From: an uncultured Neomegalonema sp.
GTDB taxonomy: Bacteria; Pseudomonadota; Alphaproteobacteria; Rhodobacterales; Rhodobacteraceae
Direction of reading: 5' to 3'
Assembly (NCBI GenBank): GCA_937957975.1
Contig: CALFFK010000070.1
Coordinates: forward strand, 1 to 64,000
Length of the DNA stretch: 64,000 bases
Below the pieces are notes generated by a model that saw nothing but the letters and a program-made list of their open reading frames with translations, did not search any database and was not told the origin of the DNA. This document shows positions 10,161 through 21,604 of the stretch, one piece after another. Within the stretch, counting starts at the first letter, position 1; each line of letters begins with the position of its first letter. The position numbers were made by a program, and so were the translations under genes.

Positions 10161-10547
10161 TTATTCCTTGGTCTTCTTCGGGCGGTAATTCGTCTTCTCG
10201 GTGATACGAGCCGACTTACCACGACGGTCACGCAGGTAGTAAAGCTTGGCGCGACGAACGCGGCCACGGCGGACGACTGTGATCGACTCGATGGCCGGGC
10301 TGTAAAGCGGAAATACGCGCTCTACGCCTTCGCCATAGGAAATCTTGCGTACGGTAAAGCCGCCATTGAAGGTCTCGCCGCCACTGCGGGCGATGCAAAC
10401 GCCTTCGAATGCCTGAACGCGAACGCGTTCACCTTCACGGACAAAGACATTGACACGCAGGGTATCGCCGGGGGCGAAATCAGGAACCCCACGTTTTTCA
10501 ACGAGTGCGGCGCGCTGTTCTTCTTCTAGCTGTTCGATGACGTTCAT
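10161..10547 (-). CDS. rplS: 50S ribosomal protein L19
   Basis: [11 protein letters not shown]...[33 protein letters not shown]...[18 protein letters not shown]. Confidence 0.97.
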   Translation of the reverse strand: MNVIEQLEEEQRAALVEKRGVPDFAPGDTLRVNVFVREGERVRVQAFEGVCIARSGGETFNGGFTVRKISYGEGVERVFPLYSPAIESITVVRRGRVRRAKLYYLRDRRGKSARITEKTNYRPKKTKE

Positions 10548-11428
10548 GTCGTCGATCCTTCTTCTGGCCGCATCAGCGGCTCGTGTTTCGCATCCGATTG
10601 CTCTGATTCTTCAGTCGGGTCGGATTCCGGGGTTTCCCGGAATGCCCGCCAGAGGTCGGGACGCCTTTCTTTTGTGACCGTTTCGGCTTCGGCATGGCGC
10701 CATGCGGCAACTTTCGCATGATGGCCGGAGAGAAGAATCTCCGGTATCGCCCTGCCCTCCCAAACGGGTGGTTTCGTGTATTGCGGATGCTCCAACAGCC
10801 CCGCGCTAAAACTCTCTTCTTCGGTGGATTCGATCTTGCCAAGTACGCCGGGCAACAACCTAACCACCGCATCCAACAACGCCATCGCCGGGATTTCCCC
10901 CCCCGTATAGACGGCGTCGCCTACTCCAATTTCTTCGACCCCACGCGCCTCAATGACACGTTGATCGATCCCTTCGAACCGCCCGCAGAGCAGGCTGGCT
11001 CCCTTGGCCGTCGCAAGTCGCGCCACACGCTCCTGCGTCAGTGGCCTGCCCCGCGCACTCAGCGCAATCACCGGCCATTTATCGCGGTCCTCCGGCACAC
11101 CTTCGAGCGATGCGTCTATGGCTCTAGCCACGATTTCGGGCCGCAACACCATACCGGGGCCGCCCCCGGCAGGGGTATCGTCCACAGAGCGGTGCTTATC
11201 ATGTGCAAATGCACGAATGTCCAGTGTTTCGAGTGTCCAGATACGTTTTTCCAGCGCCTTTCCCGTCAGGCTGATCCCAAGGGGGCCGGGAAACATCTCC
11301 GGAAACAATGTCAGCACCTTGGCCCGCCACACCGGATCGGATTTCGCGCCACTCTCGTCCATCAAAACGCGAGGTGCGGTTGTTGCCGAGATATTACGTT
11401 GGCCATGGGAGCGGAGCCGTTCCGTCAC
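10544..11428 (-). CDS. trmD: tRNA (guanine-N1)-methyltransferase TrmD
   Basis: [66 protein letters not shown]. Start GTG 11428 (track start) or a downstream ATG; stop overlaps the rplS ATG (ATGA). Confidence 0.95.
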   Translation of the reverse strand: MTERLRSHGQRNISATTAPRVLMDESGAKSDPVWRAKVLTLFPEMFPGPLGISLTGKALEKRIWTLETLDIRAFAHDKHRSVDDTPAGGGPGMVLRPEIVARAIDASLEGVPEDRDKWPVIALSARGRPLTQERVARLATAKGASLLCGRFEGIDQRVIEARGVEEIGVGDAVYTGGEIPAMALLDAVVRLLPGVLGKIESTEEESFSAGLLEHPQYTKPPVWEGRAIPEILLSGHHAKVAAWRHAEAETVTKERRPDLWRAFRETPESDPTEESEQSDAKHEPLMRPEEGSTT

Positions 11429-11595
11429 CCTGGTTTCTTCCCATCAATGCCCGCAAGCATCATCGCCTGCATGGCTTCCATCCCGGATTGCGCGCGTTTG
11501 GTCATTCGAGCGACAACTATTTCGTTCAGGTCGGCCACATCGCCAAACCCGCGCGCCTGCTGCGGTTCATAGTCTATATTGATGGTGAGTCTCAT
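11425..11595 (-). CDS. 56-aa small ORF translationally coupled between rimM and trmD; resembles the DUF6489-like small protein family
   Basis: Read by eye: [60 protein letters not shown] overlap with the rimM stop and GTGA overlap with the trmD start. Below the track's length cutoff. Confidence 0.7.
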   Translation of the reverse strand: MRLTINIDYEPQQARGFGDVADLNEIVVARMTKRAQSGMEAMQAMMLAGIDGKKPG

Positions 11596-12113
11596 GGGGC
11601 GATTTCCTCTTCATCCTCGATCAGGGGATTGATGACGATCAGCCCGTTAGTGACATCCACTACTGGCACGGTTTCGCGTGTAAATGGCACTAATACCGTC
11701 TCTCCGCCCTTATCGGGAACATATTCGAGCATGTCGCCCGCACCAAATTCCTGCACAGCCTTGACCTTGCCGAGAAACGCCCCGTCAACATCTTCAACTC
11801 GCAAGCCAACCAGGTCGGCATAATAGAATTCGTCTTCATCCGGCGCTGGTAATACTGCACGATCAATATAGAGACGCGTTCCTTTCAATCTTTCTGCTTC
11901 TTCCCGTGTCGTCACATCAGACAAACGCACGGCAAAACCACCCTTGATGGTACGCACAATCTTAACATCGAACCGGCGCGTAGCATCTTCGGTCTCAAGC
12001 GGACCATAGGAAGCAACCGCCGCCGGATCATCTGTAAAACTCTTGATTTTTGCTTCACCGCGCACCCCGAAGGCTCCGGCAATAGCGCCAACACAGACAC
12101 GGGCGCTTCTCAT
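11592..12113 (-). CDS. rimM: Ribosome maturation factor RimM
   Basis: VCVGAIAGAFGVRGEAKIKSFTDDP; PRC-barrel DEFYYADLVGLRVED. Confidence 0.95.
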   Translation of the reverse strand: MRSARVCVGAIAGAFGVRGEAKIKSFTDDPAAVASYGPLETEDATRRFDVKIVRTIKGGFAVRLSDVTTREEAERLKGTRLYIDRAVLPAPDEDEFYYADLVGLRVEDVDGAFLGKVKAVQEFGAGDMLEYVPDKGGETVLVPFTRETVPVVDVTNGLIVINPLIEDEEEIAP

Positions 12114-12235
12114 GTCAGGATAACCATTCGAAGGACTCCACGATGGGTATCAAATATTCTCCGACACCTCTATTGATATCATTTCGCCCCTCTTCAGGAT
12201 GAAATAACAGCATATTTCAGATGACCGATCAGTTA

Positions 12236-12261
12236 CCCCGGACTGTTTTACAAGTCCGGGG
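12236..12261 (-). promoter_or_regulatory. Intra-operon hairpin between rpsP and rimM (attenuator or processing element candidate)
   Basis: Inverted repeat CCCCGGACT-N8-AGTCCGGGG, with no following U-tract on the transcribed strand. Confidence 0.5.
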
Positions 12262-12270
12262 CTAATGTAT

Positions 12271-12732
12271 TCAGCTTGCTGCTTCTTCGACAGGGGCTTC
12301 TTCAGCCGCCACTTCTTCTGCGGGAGCCTCTTCTTCTGCGGGAGCTTCTTCTTCTGCTGGTGCATTAGCGGCTTCTTCAGCAGCAGCGCGCTTGGCTTCT
12401 TCTTTTTCGGCCTTTTCAGCAACGCGTTCTTCGGCTTTCTTACCCGGCTTGGCTTTATTTGGGTTATTACGCTCGGTTTTTTCTTTGAGACCAGCGGCTT
12501 CAAGGAAGCGGTTCACACGATCTGTCGGCTGTGCGCCTTTGCCGATCCATTCCTGAATACGCTCGACATTCATCTGAACGCGTTGCTCATTATCCTTTGC
12601 AAGCAACGGGTTATAGGTACCAACCTTCTCGATGAAGCGGCCATCACGAGCCATACGGCTGTCGGCGACAACTATGCGATAGAAGGGGCGTTTCTTGGAG
12701 CCACCACGGGCGAGGCGAATAACGGTTGCCAT
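12271..12732 (-). CDS. rpsP: 30S ribosomal protein S16 with long Ala/Glu C-terminal extension
   Basis: [44 protein letters not shown]-terminal [17 protein letters not shown] repeat. Confidence 0.97.
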   Translation of the reverse strand: MATVIRLARGGSKKRPFYRIVVADSRMARDGRFIEKVGTYNPLLAKDNEQRVQMNVERIQEWIGKGAQPTDRVNRFLEAAGLKEKTERNNPNKAKPGKKAEERVAEKAEKEEAKRAAAEEAANAPAEEEAPAEEEAPAEEVAAEEAPVEEAAS

Positions 12733-12745
12733 AATCAGGTCGTCC

Positions 12746-13285
12746 TTACTTGAGTGTCATACGGGTTTTGAGGGTTTCGAATTCAGGCTCGCGTGCCTTC
12801 ACTTCGCCGGGGCGCACAATGAGTGCACCCAGAATGGAATCGTGTTCGGTATTGATGCTCACCGCGCTGCCATCGTCGAAACGAAAGGTCAGTCCATGGT
12901 CATAAATGACCGTATCATCCAGTTCGGCGGTCATCTCGATCACATCGATGGAGACCAGCATCGTACCGGGCATCGACATCTCGATCAGGGAGCAGGGACC
13001 AATGGCGCCACTGCGTTCATTGAAGGGTAACTCCAACGGCTTTTCGGCGCGGTTGATCTTCAGCAGGTGATAATCCTGATCGCCTTTGGAGCTTTTCCAT
13101 TCGGTTTCGATGGTGACAAAATCGGGAACATCCCCACTGATCCAAAACGCTCCGGCTGGCATCGACGCAGAGGAGCGCAAGGGTTCGGCATGGACTTCCC
13201 GGCCATAGATCGCCCCAACGGGTTTGCCGATCAGGGCTTTCAACGCGGAGACCGCGCGGGTGTTCAGTTCGGTTTCGGCGCTCAT
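12746..13285 (-). CDS. Conserved hypothetical protein
   Basis: 179-aa ORF lying directly upstream of rpsP and overlapping the next gene by ATGA; family not recognised. Confidence 0.65.
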   Translation of the reverse strand: MSAETELNTRAVSALKALIGKPVGAIYGREVHAEPLRSSASMPAGAFWISGDVPDFVTIETEWKSSKGDQDYHLLKINRAEKPLELPFNERSGAIGPCSLIEMSMPGTMLVSIDVIEMTAELDDTVIYDHGLTFRFDDGSAVSINTEHDSILGALIVRPGEVKAREPEFETLKTRMTLK

Positions 13286-13790
13286 GCGGCCTCCGTTTGG
13301 GGGTATCGGTAGACGCGCATTGCGCGGTTTGGCGGAATCTTGACCATCCCCTCATCGGTCGCGCCGAAACGTTCGACGAGGGCGATGGAAGGATGGTTAT
13401 CGGGAGCGACAGCACTCATCACGGACGTCCAGCCCTCTGCATGAACCCAGTCGAGAACAGCGCGGAGGGCTTCGGTCGCATAGCCTTTGCCAAGGTAATC
13501 CGGCAAAAGGAAATACGTGATTTCCGGTTCTGGCCAACCATCCGGGAACCACGGTCCAATCATCCCCACCGTTTCGCCTGTTGCTGTCAGTGTCATCGCC
13601 CAAGGGCCATATCCGCGCAGAGACCAATGCCCCGCATACATGGACAGTTTACGCCAGCTTTCTTCGGCATGAACAGGCCCGCCATAAAAGGCCGAATGTT
13701 CCGACGCAAAAAACACACGAAAAGCCGGAGCATCAGCCAGCGACAAGCCGCGCAGAGTAAGGCGTTCAGTGGCAAGGACCGGCGCAACAG

Positions 13791-13794
<4 letters not shown>
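13282..13794 (-). CDS. GNAT family N-acetyltransferase (RimJ/RimL type)
   Basis: TERLTLRGLSLADAPAF...GPWFPDGWPEPEITYFLLPDYLGKGYATEALRAVLDW...NHPSIALVERFGA. Confidence 0.9.
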
Positions 13795-15299
<1,505 letters not shown>

Positions 15300-15322
15300 G
15301 CACAACTCCTCAATGCAGAAAC

Positions 15323-15390
15323 GCGCCCGTGGGCGCAACGCGCTGACGGACGGCGATCCTGAAAAGTCAGGACCGGAGCATTACTCCGGT
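15323..15390 (-). promoter_or_regulatory. Structured ffh 5' leader with three consecutive perfect hairpins
   Basis: GCGCCC-GT-GGGCGC (15323-15336), CCTGA-AAAG-TCAGG (15358-15371), ACCGGAG-CATTA-CTCCGGT (15372-15390), just upstream of the ffh ATG. Confidence 0.4.
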
Positions 15391-15448
15391 TCGGAACAAG
15401 GGCTGCGTTAAAGGATGCGTGAACCTATTGCAAGACGGGAATCACGGC

Positions 15449-16471
15449 TCACACCACAGGTAGGGGAGCCACCTGAGCCAGGAACGCCTCGATTTCCTGC
15501 CACAGCACCGTTTTTATTGCTTCCGTTTCCATAAACGGTTCGTGACGGCTGTTCGGGATGCGGATGTGCCTGATCTGCGGGTTTTTCGCAACAAAGGCAT
15601 CAATAGCACCGTTAGAGACCAACTGATCCGCACCGGCAGAGAACAGCAATGTCGGCTCTTTCACCGCACTCTGCGGCATTTCCCGCAATGCCCGCACTTC
15701 GCGGAAGGCGGCGGACAGCCATGACCATGTGGCTCCGCCCAAACCCAATTGCGGATTCGCGCGCACAAGCCCGGCATACCGCTCAAATTCCTCACGATTG
15801 GATGTCAGGACATTATTTTCAAAGGGCCAGTCTGCTGCGGTCTGCACCGGGCGGGGGCTAATACGCCATTTTCCGGTTTTCCAATGCGACAGAATCCGGC
15901 TTACGACCCTCAACACAGGGGATACCAACCCTGGGAATTTCAACCCCAACATCGGCGCAGTCAGGATCGCGGCGTGAAAATCACGGCCCGGCAAGGTCAG
16001 CCGCCGGCTCAACGCGCATCCCCCCATCGAATGCCCGACGAGGATCAATCTTTCGCCCCACCCGCGCCGGTCCACCTCAGCGATCATTGTATCGAGATCA
16101 CGCTGATAGCTGCTGAAACTGTCCACATGACCCGATAACGGATCTTCGATCAGGCGATCCGACATTCCCTGCCCACGCCAATCAAAACCCGCAACGTCAA
16201 ATCCCAGCGCAAGGAATTGTGCGATGACCCGATAGTATTTCTCGATGAATTCCGACCGGCCCGTGGCGAGGAGAATGGTTCCCCGCCCCGGTCGCTCCGC
16301 GCGCCAAAAGGCAGCGCGCAACGTAATATCATCGGCAGTCTTCAGCCAGACCGCTTCGCCACCCGCCGGGGGCGTATCATAAAGTTTCGGGGCGTCCGCT
16401 GGTGCGGTCACAACCACTTTATCAGGCCAGAACGCGTGCGACGGCCATGGCTGCGCCCATACTGCCGTCAA
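15449..16471 (-). CDS. Alpha/beta hydrolase (lysophospholipase / PldB-like)
   Basis: TGRSEFIEKYYRVIAQFLALGFDVAGFDWRGQGMSDR; nucleophile elbow LVGHSMGG. Confidence 0.9.
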   Translation of the reverse strand: MTAVWAQPWPSHAFWPDKVVVTAPADAPKLYDTPPAGGEAVWLKTADDITLRAAFWRAERPGRGTILLATGRSEFIEKYYRVIAQFLALGFDVAGFDWRGQGMSDRLIEDPLSGHVDSFSSYQRDLDTMIAEVDRRGWGERLILVGHSMGGCALSRRLTLPGRDFHAAILTAPMLGLKFPGLVSPVLRVVSRILSHWKTGKWRISPRPVQTAADWPFENNVLTSNREEFERYAGLVRANPQLGLGGATWSWLSAAFREVRALREMPQSAVKEPTLLFSAGADQLVSNGAIDAFVAKNPQIRHIRIPNSRHEPFMETEAIKTVLWQEIEAFLAQVAPLPVV

Positions 16472-16733
16472 TCTTGATCTTGCCAGTCATAAAGGCTGCT
16501 GTAGGGTCAAGTTCGCCCTCGATCAATTCCTGAAAGACCGCTTCTTCCGCTGTGATCGTGCAATCAGCGTCGGTTTCATTATCCGCTGTGGCCTTGGGTG
16601 GGCTTTGATTGCCATCCAGCAGAACGGCGCTACCATCCCCAAAATCAAACCGTACAGTGGAGCCAAAGGCGTCCTGCCCGTCCATTTTTTGCTGTACCAG
16701 TTCAACGGCCTGAGCCAGTCGTGCGTCATCCAT
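16422..16733 (-). CDS. SCP2 sterol-binding domain protein
   Basis: GSTVRFDFGDGSAVLLDG...ADCTITAEEAVFQELIEGELDPTAAFMTGKIKIDGSMGAAM. Confidence 0.88.
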   Translation of the reverse strand: MDDARLAQAVELVQQKMDGQDAFGSTVRFDFGDGSAVLLDGNQSPPKATADNETDADCTITAEEAVFQELIEGELDPTAAFMTGKIKIDGSMGAAMAVARVLA

Positions 16734-16863
16734 TTTCGGTTCTCCGGTTCCGGGCTATGTTGTGCCATCTGCAAATTAACGGAAATGGCATTACATTGCA
16801 TTGCAGGGATGTCCATACTGTCCCAACGTGACCAGACGACGAATTGACCAAAAGGAGCCTTCC

Positions 16864-17478
16864 ATGCGCATCGGTGGAACCCTCGCCCCCATGTCGGCCC
16901 TCTTGACCGCATTGCTGCTTGCCGCCCCGCTCCATGCGCAGGAAACGGAGGAGGCCGAGGAAGTCGGCACTACCGAAACCGAACGCCCGGAGCAGATGTC
17001 CGACCTGTCGCTCGACACCCTCTACGAAAGATTGGCCGCATCAAACAAACGGGATGCAGAACGCCTGAGCGAAGAAGTCATCGAACGGTTGTCCAGTTCG
17101 GGCAGTGATTCCCATGACCTCCTGCTACTACGCGGTCGCAAGGCCATGTCAGCCAAGGATTATGACAAGGCACTGTCACATTTTTCGCGACTCATCGCTT
17201 TTGCACCGGATTTTGCCGAGGGCTGGAACGCGCGGGCAACAGCATATTTCGCGCAGGAAGAATACGGCTTCGCCCTGGCCGATCTTTATAATGCATTGCG
17301 GTTGCAACCCCGGCATTTTGGGGCGCTGTCGGGCCTTGGGATCATTCTGGAAAGTCTCGACAATGAAGACGGGGCGCTTGAAGCCTATCGCGCGGCCCTC
17401 GACGTGCACCCCCATCTGGAAGGCGCAAAATCAGGCGTGGAACGCTTGGAGGAAAAAGTAAGCGGTCAACCGATCTGA
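16864..17478 (+). CDS. Secreted TPR-repeat protein
   Basis: Signal peptide [26 protein letters not shown] then TPR units ([31 protein letters not shown]...). Confidence 0.85.
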   Translation: MRIGGTLAPMSALLTALLLAAPLHAQETEEAEEVGTTETERPEQMSDLSLDTLYERLAASNKRDAERLSEEVIERLSSSGSDSHDLLLLRGRKAMSAKDYDKALSHFSRLIAFAPDFAEGWNARATAYFAQEEYGFALADLYNALRLQPRHFGALSGLGIILESLDNEDGALEAYRAALDVHPHLEGAKSGVERLEEKVSGQPI

Positions 17479-17482
17479 TTGC

Positions 17483-18271
17483 TTATTCGCCAAGGCGCAG
17501 ATTTCCGATCGCGAAACCCAGTTTCGTGCTGCCCGCAAGGCGCACGGCACGAAAGACGCCGTTGCCGCTGTCTTCAAACCAGACATCGAACGGGAAATAC
17601 CGCGCGCCTTCCGACGCCTCATCTGCAAAGCCTGAAATGCGCTCATAGACGCCGAGGCAACGGGTAAGTTTGGTTGGCCATTTAGGCGAAGGCGCACTCT
17701 CATTAAACCGTGCCGGATCGGGCGGCAGAAAGATAACGTCAAACCGCCGCTTGCCGTCAAAAACCGGGATCGTCCGGTTGCACAGTTCGGTGGATGTTGT
17801 TGGCATCAATGCCGCCAGTGCAGCCGAGAGAGGATCGAGCGACCCTGTTCTTTCACGAATACCAGCGTGCTTATCTGAATCGGTCGCCTCAGGTTCAAAG
17901 ACGACATTCGTCGGCGACGCATTTTCATAGCCTATGTGAATAGTTTGATCGCCCTTGCGGGAACTGTATTGGGTCGTGAATCCTGTTGGTAAGAGCTGTC
18001 CAAACGCTCCACGCGTTCCCGATGCCTGCGACGCTGAACGCCCACGAAGCAGGACTTCAAGCACCCCACGCGTAACAACGTTGGAACGCGCGGCATATCT
18101 ATTATCGTTTGCAGAAGCACTCAACGCGACTTCCGCAATGCGAAAGCCACCGACAAAAAATTCATAATGGGCCGTCAGTTGCGTTGGTTCTTTCGCCTGT
18201 GATGGAATCGTAAGCATGGCCGTGGCCATGGCCAGCCCCAGCGTAAGAACCTTCATCATCTCGAAACCCAA
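17483..18271 (-). CDS. DUF3108-type periplasmic protein
   Basis: Signal peptide near MMKVLTLGLAMATAMLTIPSQA, then LTAHYEFFVGGFRIAEVALSA and FDGKRRFDVIF. Confidence 0.7.
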   Translation of the reverse strand: MGFEMMKVLTLGLAMATAMLTIPSQAKEPTQLTAHYEFFVGGFRIAEVALSASANDNRYAARSNVVTRGVLEVLLRGRSASQASGTRGAFGQLLPTGFTTQYSSRKGDQTIHIGYENASPTNVVFEPEATDSDKHAGIRERTGSLDPLSAALAALMPTTSTELCNRTIPVFDGKRRFDVIFLPPDPARFNESAPSPKWPTKLTRCLGVYERISGFADEASEGARYFPFDVWFEDSGNGVFRAVRLAGSTKLGFAIGNLRLGE

Positions 18272-18363
18272 CTCTCAAACGATTCGTGCCGAAAAGCGGT
18301 TGCCGTCTGCGAGACGACCCCGCACAACAGCAATAATAAGGCAGGAAACTCTATCAAACCTTA

Positions 18364-19380
18364 ATGGCGGTTTACAGGTTGAACACTTTTTCGAACATCG
18401 AAATGATCGCGGAAGGCGTTCGTAATGGCGAACGCCGCGCCCTCGCCCGCGCGATCACATTGGTCGAATCAGCACGGGCCGACCACCGCGAAAAGGCGCA
18501 AGCCCTGCTTGCCAATCTGGCGGGGCATCAGAAACAGAGTATCCGCATCGGTCTGTCGGGAACGCCCGGTGTTGGAAAATCCACTTTCATCGAATGCTTC
18601 GGCACAACGATGACGGAACAAGGCCACCGCCTCGCCGTTCTCGCTGTCGATCCCTCTTCGACTGTCACGGGCGGTTCTATTCTTGGCGACAAGACCCGCA
18701 TGGACACCCTCGCCCGAAATCCGGCGGCCTTTATCCGCCCCTCCCCATCGGGGGGCAGTCTTGGCGGAGTCGCACGCCGCACCCGCGAGACCATCGCGCT
18801 ATGTGAGGCAGCGGGCTTTGATCTGGTGATCGTCGAGACGGTCGGGGTAGGACAATCCGAGATTGCCGTATCGCGCATGACTGACATCTTCCTCCTGCTA
18901 CTGGCCCCGGCGGGCGGCGACGAGTTACAGGGGGTAAAACGCGGTATCATGGAGATCGCTGACCTTATCGTCGTCAACAAGGCCGATGGTGATCTGAAAG
19001 CGGCGGCCCAGCGAACCCGTTCGGACTACGCCGCTGCCCTGCGCCTGATGCGACGACGCGATGGCGATACACAGGGCTTTCCGCAGGCTGTCACCGCTTC
19101 CGCAATCGAAGGGAACGGCATCACCGAGGTGGCAGTCCTGATCGCACAGCTCGCAGAGTCCCGGCGGGCATCGGGCTATCTCGCACGTCAGCGTCAGGAA
19201 CAAGCTGTAACATGGCTGCAAAATGCCCTGGAGACGCGTTTGCAGGATGTTTTTGAACAGGCCATCCCGAAGGACGTCACAGACCGCATCAATACTGCCG
19301 TGCGACAAGGCGAATTGCTTCCAGAGGCGGGGGCCGAACGCCTGATAGACTTGTATCGCGAGGCAATGCGCACCCGCTGA
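18364..19380 (+). CDS. meaB: Methylmalonyl-CoA mutase-associated GTPase MeaB (ArgK family)
   Basis: IGLSGTPGVGKSTFIE, LAVDPSSTVTGGSILGDKTRM, ETVGVGQSE, VVNKADGD. True start may be the downstream ATG (MIAEGVRNGERRALARAITLVES). Confidence 0.93.
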   Translation: MAVYRLNTFSNIEMIAEGVRNGERRALARAITLVESARADHREKAQALLANLAGHQKQSIRIGLSGTPGVGKSTFIECFGTTMTEQGHRLAVLAVDPSSTVTGGSILGDKTRMDTLARNPAAFIRPSPSGGSLGGVARRTRETIALCEAAGFDLVIVETVGVGQSEIAVSRMTDIFLLLLAPAGGDELQGVKRGIMEIADLIVVNKADGDLKAAAQRTRSDYAAALRLMRRRDGDTQGFPQAVTASAIEGNGITEVAVLIAQLAESRRASGYLARQRQEQAVTWLQNALETRLQDVFEQAIPKDVTDRINTAVRQGELLPEAGAERLIDLYREAMRTR

Positions 19381-19385
19381 TCCGC

Positions 19386-20192
19386 TCAGAAACTACGCCA
19401 GATACCGAGGATCACACCGCGCTCTGCCAACGCATTACTCCCACCAACGGTCAGCAACCCCCCAAGCTGAAATGACCATTTATCATCGAATCGATAAACG
19501 ACACCCGCTGATACCTTATGCTCTCTGGTGGGAAGAAACTGCCCCTCCGCCGTTCCAATAGAGACGCTGTTAAAACTCTGAAACAAGGCGAGGATCTTTG
19601 GCGTCACATCGATCCCTGTCGTCAGATCCAATCGCAGTTCATCTGCCGGATCACCAAATCGCACCCGATACCCAAGCTGCAAATCAGTAAAAGCATGGCG
19701 TCCGAAAACCGGGAACCCGCGCCCATACAAAAGCCGCGCATCCGCTTCCCAATCAGTATCGCCGCCATTCGCCGGGGCCAGCCTGTCTGATGCGCCGGGC
19801 ATTCGCCCGCTTGCCTGTACTGAAAAAACCGACGTGTCATTCTGCCATAACCGAACCCGCACTCCGGCATCCACGCGCCCAAGGCCATCCACTTCTTCGC
19901 CCTGTTCCGACCCGGTTTCCTTGGCCCGCCATTCAGGTTGGGCGATGAGGGTGGCCCAGTCGGTCAGCCCATATTCGGCGTAAACCCGCACTTCGGTTTT
20001 CTCGAAATCCCTTACGGATACCTTGTTACCGGCTTCGTCGAATCGCTGATCGGCGGAGCTATGGGCCACATTGGCGATGACCAGCCCTTTGCCTTTCGGT
20101 TGGGTCCAGGCTCCCGCGAGGGCAGACTGCGTAAATACCGATGCGAAACACACGATAGTGAAAAACATCCAAAACCGTTCCTGCATAGGCAC
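19386..20192 (-). CDS. Putative outer-membrane beta-barrel protein
   Basis: Signal peptide, alternating amphipathic strands, terminal Phe (ILGIWRSF). Confidence 0.65.
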   Translation of the reverse strand: MPMQERFWMFFTIVCFASVFTQSALAGAWTQPKGKGLVIANVAHSSADQRFDEAGNKVSVRDFEKTEVRVYAEYGLTDWATLIAQPEWRAKETGSEQGEEVDGLGRVDAGVRVRLWQNDTSVFSVQASGRMPGASDRLAPANGGDTDWEADARLLYGRGFPVFGRHAFTDLQLGYRVRFGDPADELRLDLTTGIDVTPKILALFQSFNSVSIGTAEGQFLPTREHKVSAGVVYRFDDKWSFQLGGLLTVGGSNALAERGVILGIWRSF

Positions 20193-20230
20193 CTTGCCTT
20201 CCAGAGTTTACACTCTGCGCAAGTTTTCGT

Positions 20231-21604
20231 TTAATTTTGAAACAATGCAACCCGTTGCGCTTCTATCTGGATCACTTTATCCGTGAGCGGCTGCCAGTCA
20301 TCGCGCGTATCAATTGCCTCCCAAATTGCTTCGATCTCGTCATAGAGCAGATCGCAAGCCCCGGATAAACCTGCTGGCCTGGTGGGAAAAACCGGTTCAT
20401 AGCGCCGCAATCGTGCGGCCCAATCCCCCTCCCCTTCGCCTGCATCCGCCTCACTGGCGCGCCCTCCGAACCAGCGATGGAAAAACGGCTCCCATGGTTG
20501 TTTTGTGCGCTCCAGCACCGAATAAGTCTCACGCACAAATTCAAGATCATCGGCCTGGTCTTCCCCCGGCCTGATCCCAAGCCGCGCGAATAACGCGATG
20601 CGCAAGGCACTCTGATAGGCATCTTCGAATTCGCGAAGCGCATCAATCAACCCCTCTTCCTCCGTCACCAGGGAAAGTGAAGCGGCAAGGGCGCGGCAAT
20701 TCCAGAATGCGGCTTCGGGTTGGCGCGCGAAGGCATAAAGACCGGAATGATCGAAATATGCAGCGGTAAACCCCGGCTCAAAAGCGGGCAGAAAGCGATA
20801 AGGACCGTAATCAAAACTCTCACCCATCACCGTTACATTATCGGTGTTCAGCACCCCATGCACGAATCCAGCCGCCATCCATTGCGCGGTAAGGTGGGCC
20901 ATATTGCGAACAGCATGGCCCATCAACGCCACGGCCCGATCCGATGCCCCGGCAATATCGGGAATGTAATACTCGGCAATATGGTCAATCAGCGTCGTGA
21001 TCGCTTCTGCATCACGATGAAAGGCATGGCGCTGAAAAACCCCGAACCGCAGATGGCTATGAGATAAACGCACCAGAACCGCCGACCGGGTGGGTGACGG
21101 CTCATCGCCTCTAATCAATGGCTCGCCGGTTTCGATCAGACTGAAGGTCTTCGAGGTTGAAACACCGCGCGACTCCAGCATCGCAGCGGCCAGCACTTCA
21201 CGGACCCCCCCCTTGAGCGTCAACCTCCCATCCCCGGCGCGAGAATACGGCGTCTGCCCGCTGCCTTTGGTCGAAAGATCGAGCAATCGCCCGTCTCGCG
21301 CCCGAAGCTGCGCAAACAAAAAGCCCCGGCCATCGCCCAAATCAGGATTGTAATGGCGAAACTGGTGCCCGTGATAGCGCAGCGCACGCGGTTGCTCCAT
21401 ACCATCCGGCAAGGGTGTGAAGCGACCGAAATGGTCAATCCACTCGGCATCAGTCAGGGTATCCAGCCCGACACTGGCTGCCGCCCGGTCGTTGCGATAT
21501 CGCAGGACCGTCTTCGGAAATTCCGCTGCGCTCACCGGGTCCGAAAAGGTCGGGCCGAGTTCTGCAAAGGGTCGCGCGGGGCGATAAGGATCACTGACGG
21601 GCAT
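20231..21604 (-). CDS. selO: Protein adenylyltransferase SelO (YdiU/UPF0061)
   Basis: LRYHGHQFRHYNPDLGDGRGFLFAQL...STKGSGQTPYSRAGDGRLTLKGGVREVLAAAMLESRGVST...GVLNTDNVTVMGESFDYGPYRFL. Confidence 0.93.
   Translation of the reverse strand: MPVSDPYRPARPFAELGPTFSDPVSAAEFPKTVLRYRNDRAAASVGLDTLTDAEWIDHFGRFTPLPDGMEQPRALRYHGHQFRHYNPDLGDGRGFLFAQLRARDGRLLDLSTKGSGQTPYSRAGDGRLTLKGGVREVLAAAMLESRGVSTSKTFSLIETGEPLIRGDEPSPTRSAVLVRLSHSHLRFGVFQRHAFHRDAEAITTLIDHIAEYYIPDIAGASDRAVALMGHAVRNMAHLTAQWMAAGFVHGVLNTDNVTVMGESFDYGPYRFLPAFEPGFTAAYFDHSGLYAFARQPEAAFWNCRALAASLSLVTEEEGLIDALREFEDAYQSALRIALFARLGIRPGEDQADDLEFVRETYSVLERTKQPWEPFFHRWFGGRASEADAGEGEGDWAARLRRYEPVFPTRPAGLSGACDLLYDEIEAIWEAIDTRDDWQPLTDKVIQIEAQRVALFQN

Noticed and set aside
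12265-12753. Phe/Cys-rich 162-aa plus ORF over rpsP
   Set aside because: Antisense of the Glu/Ala-coding repeat tail of S16 (GAG/GAA read as CTC/TTC).
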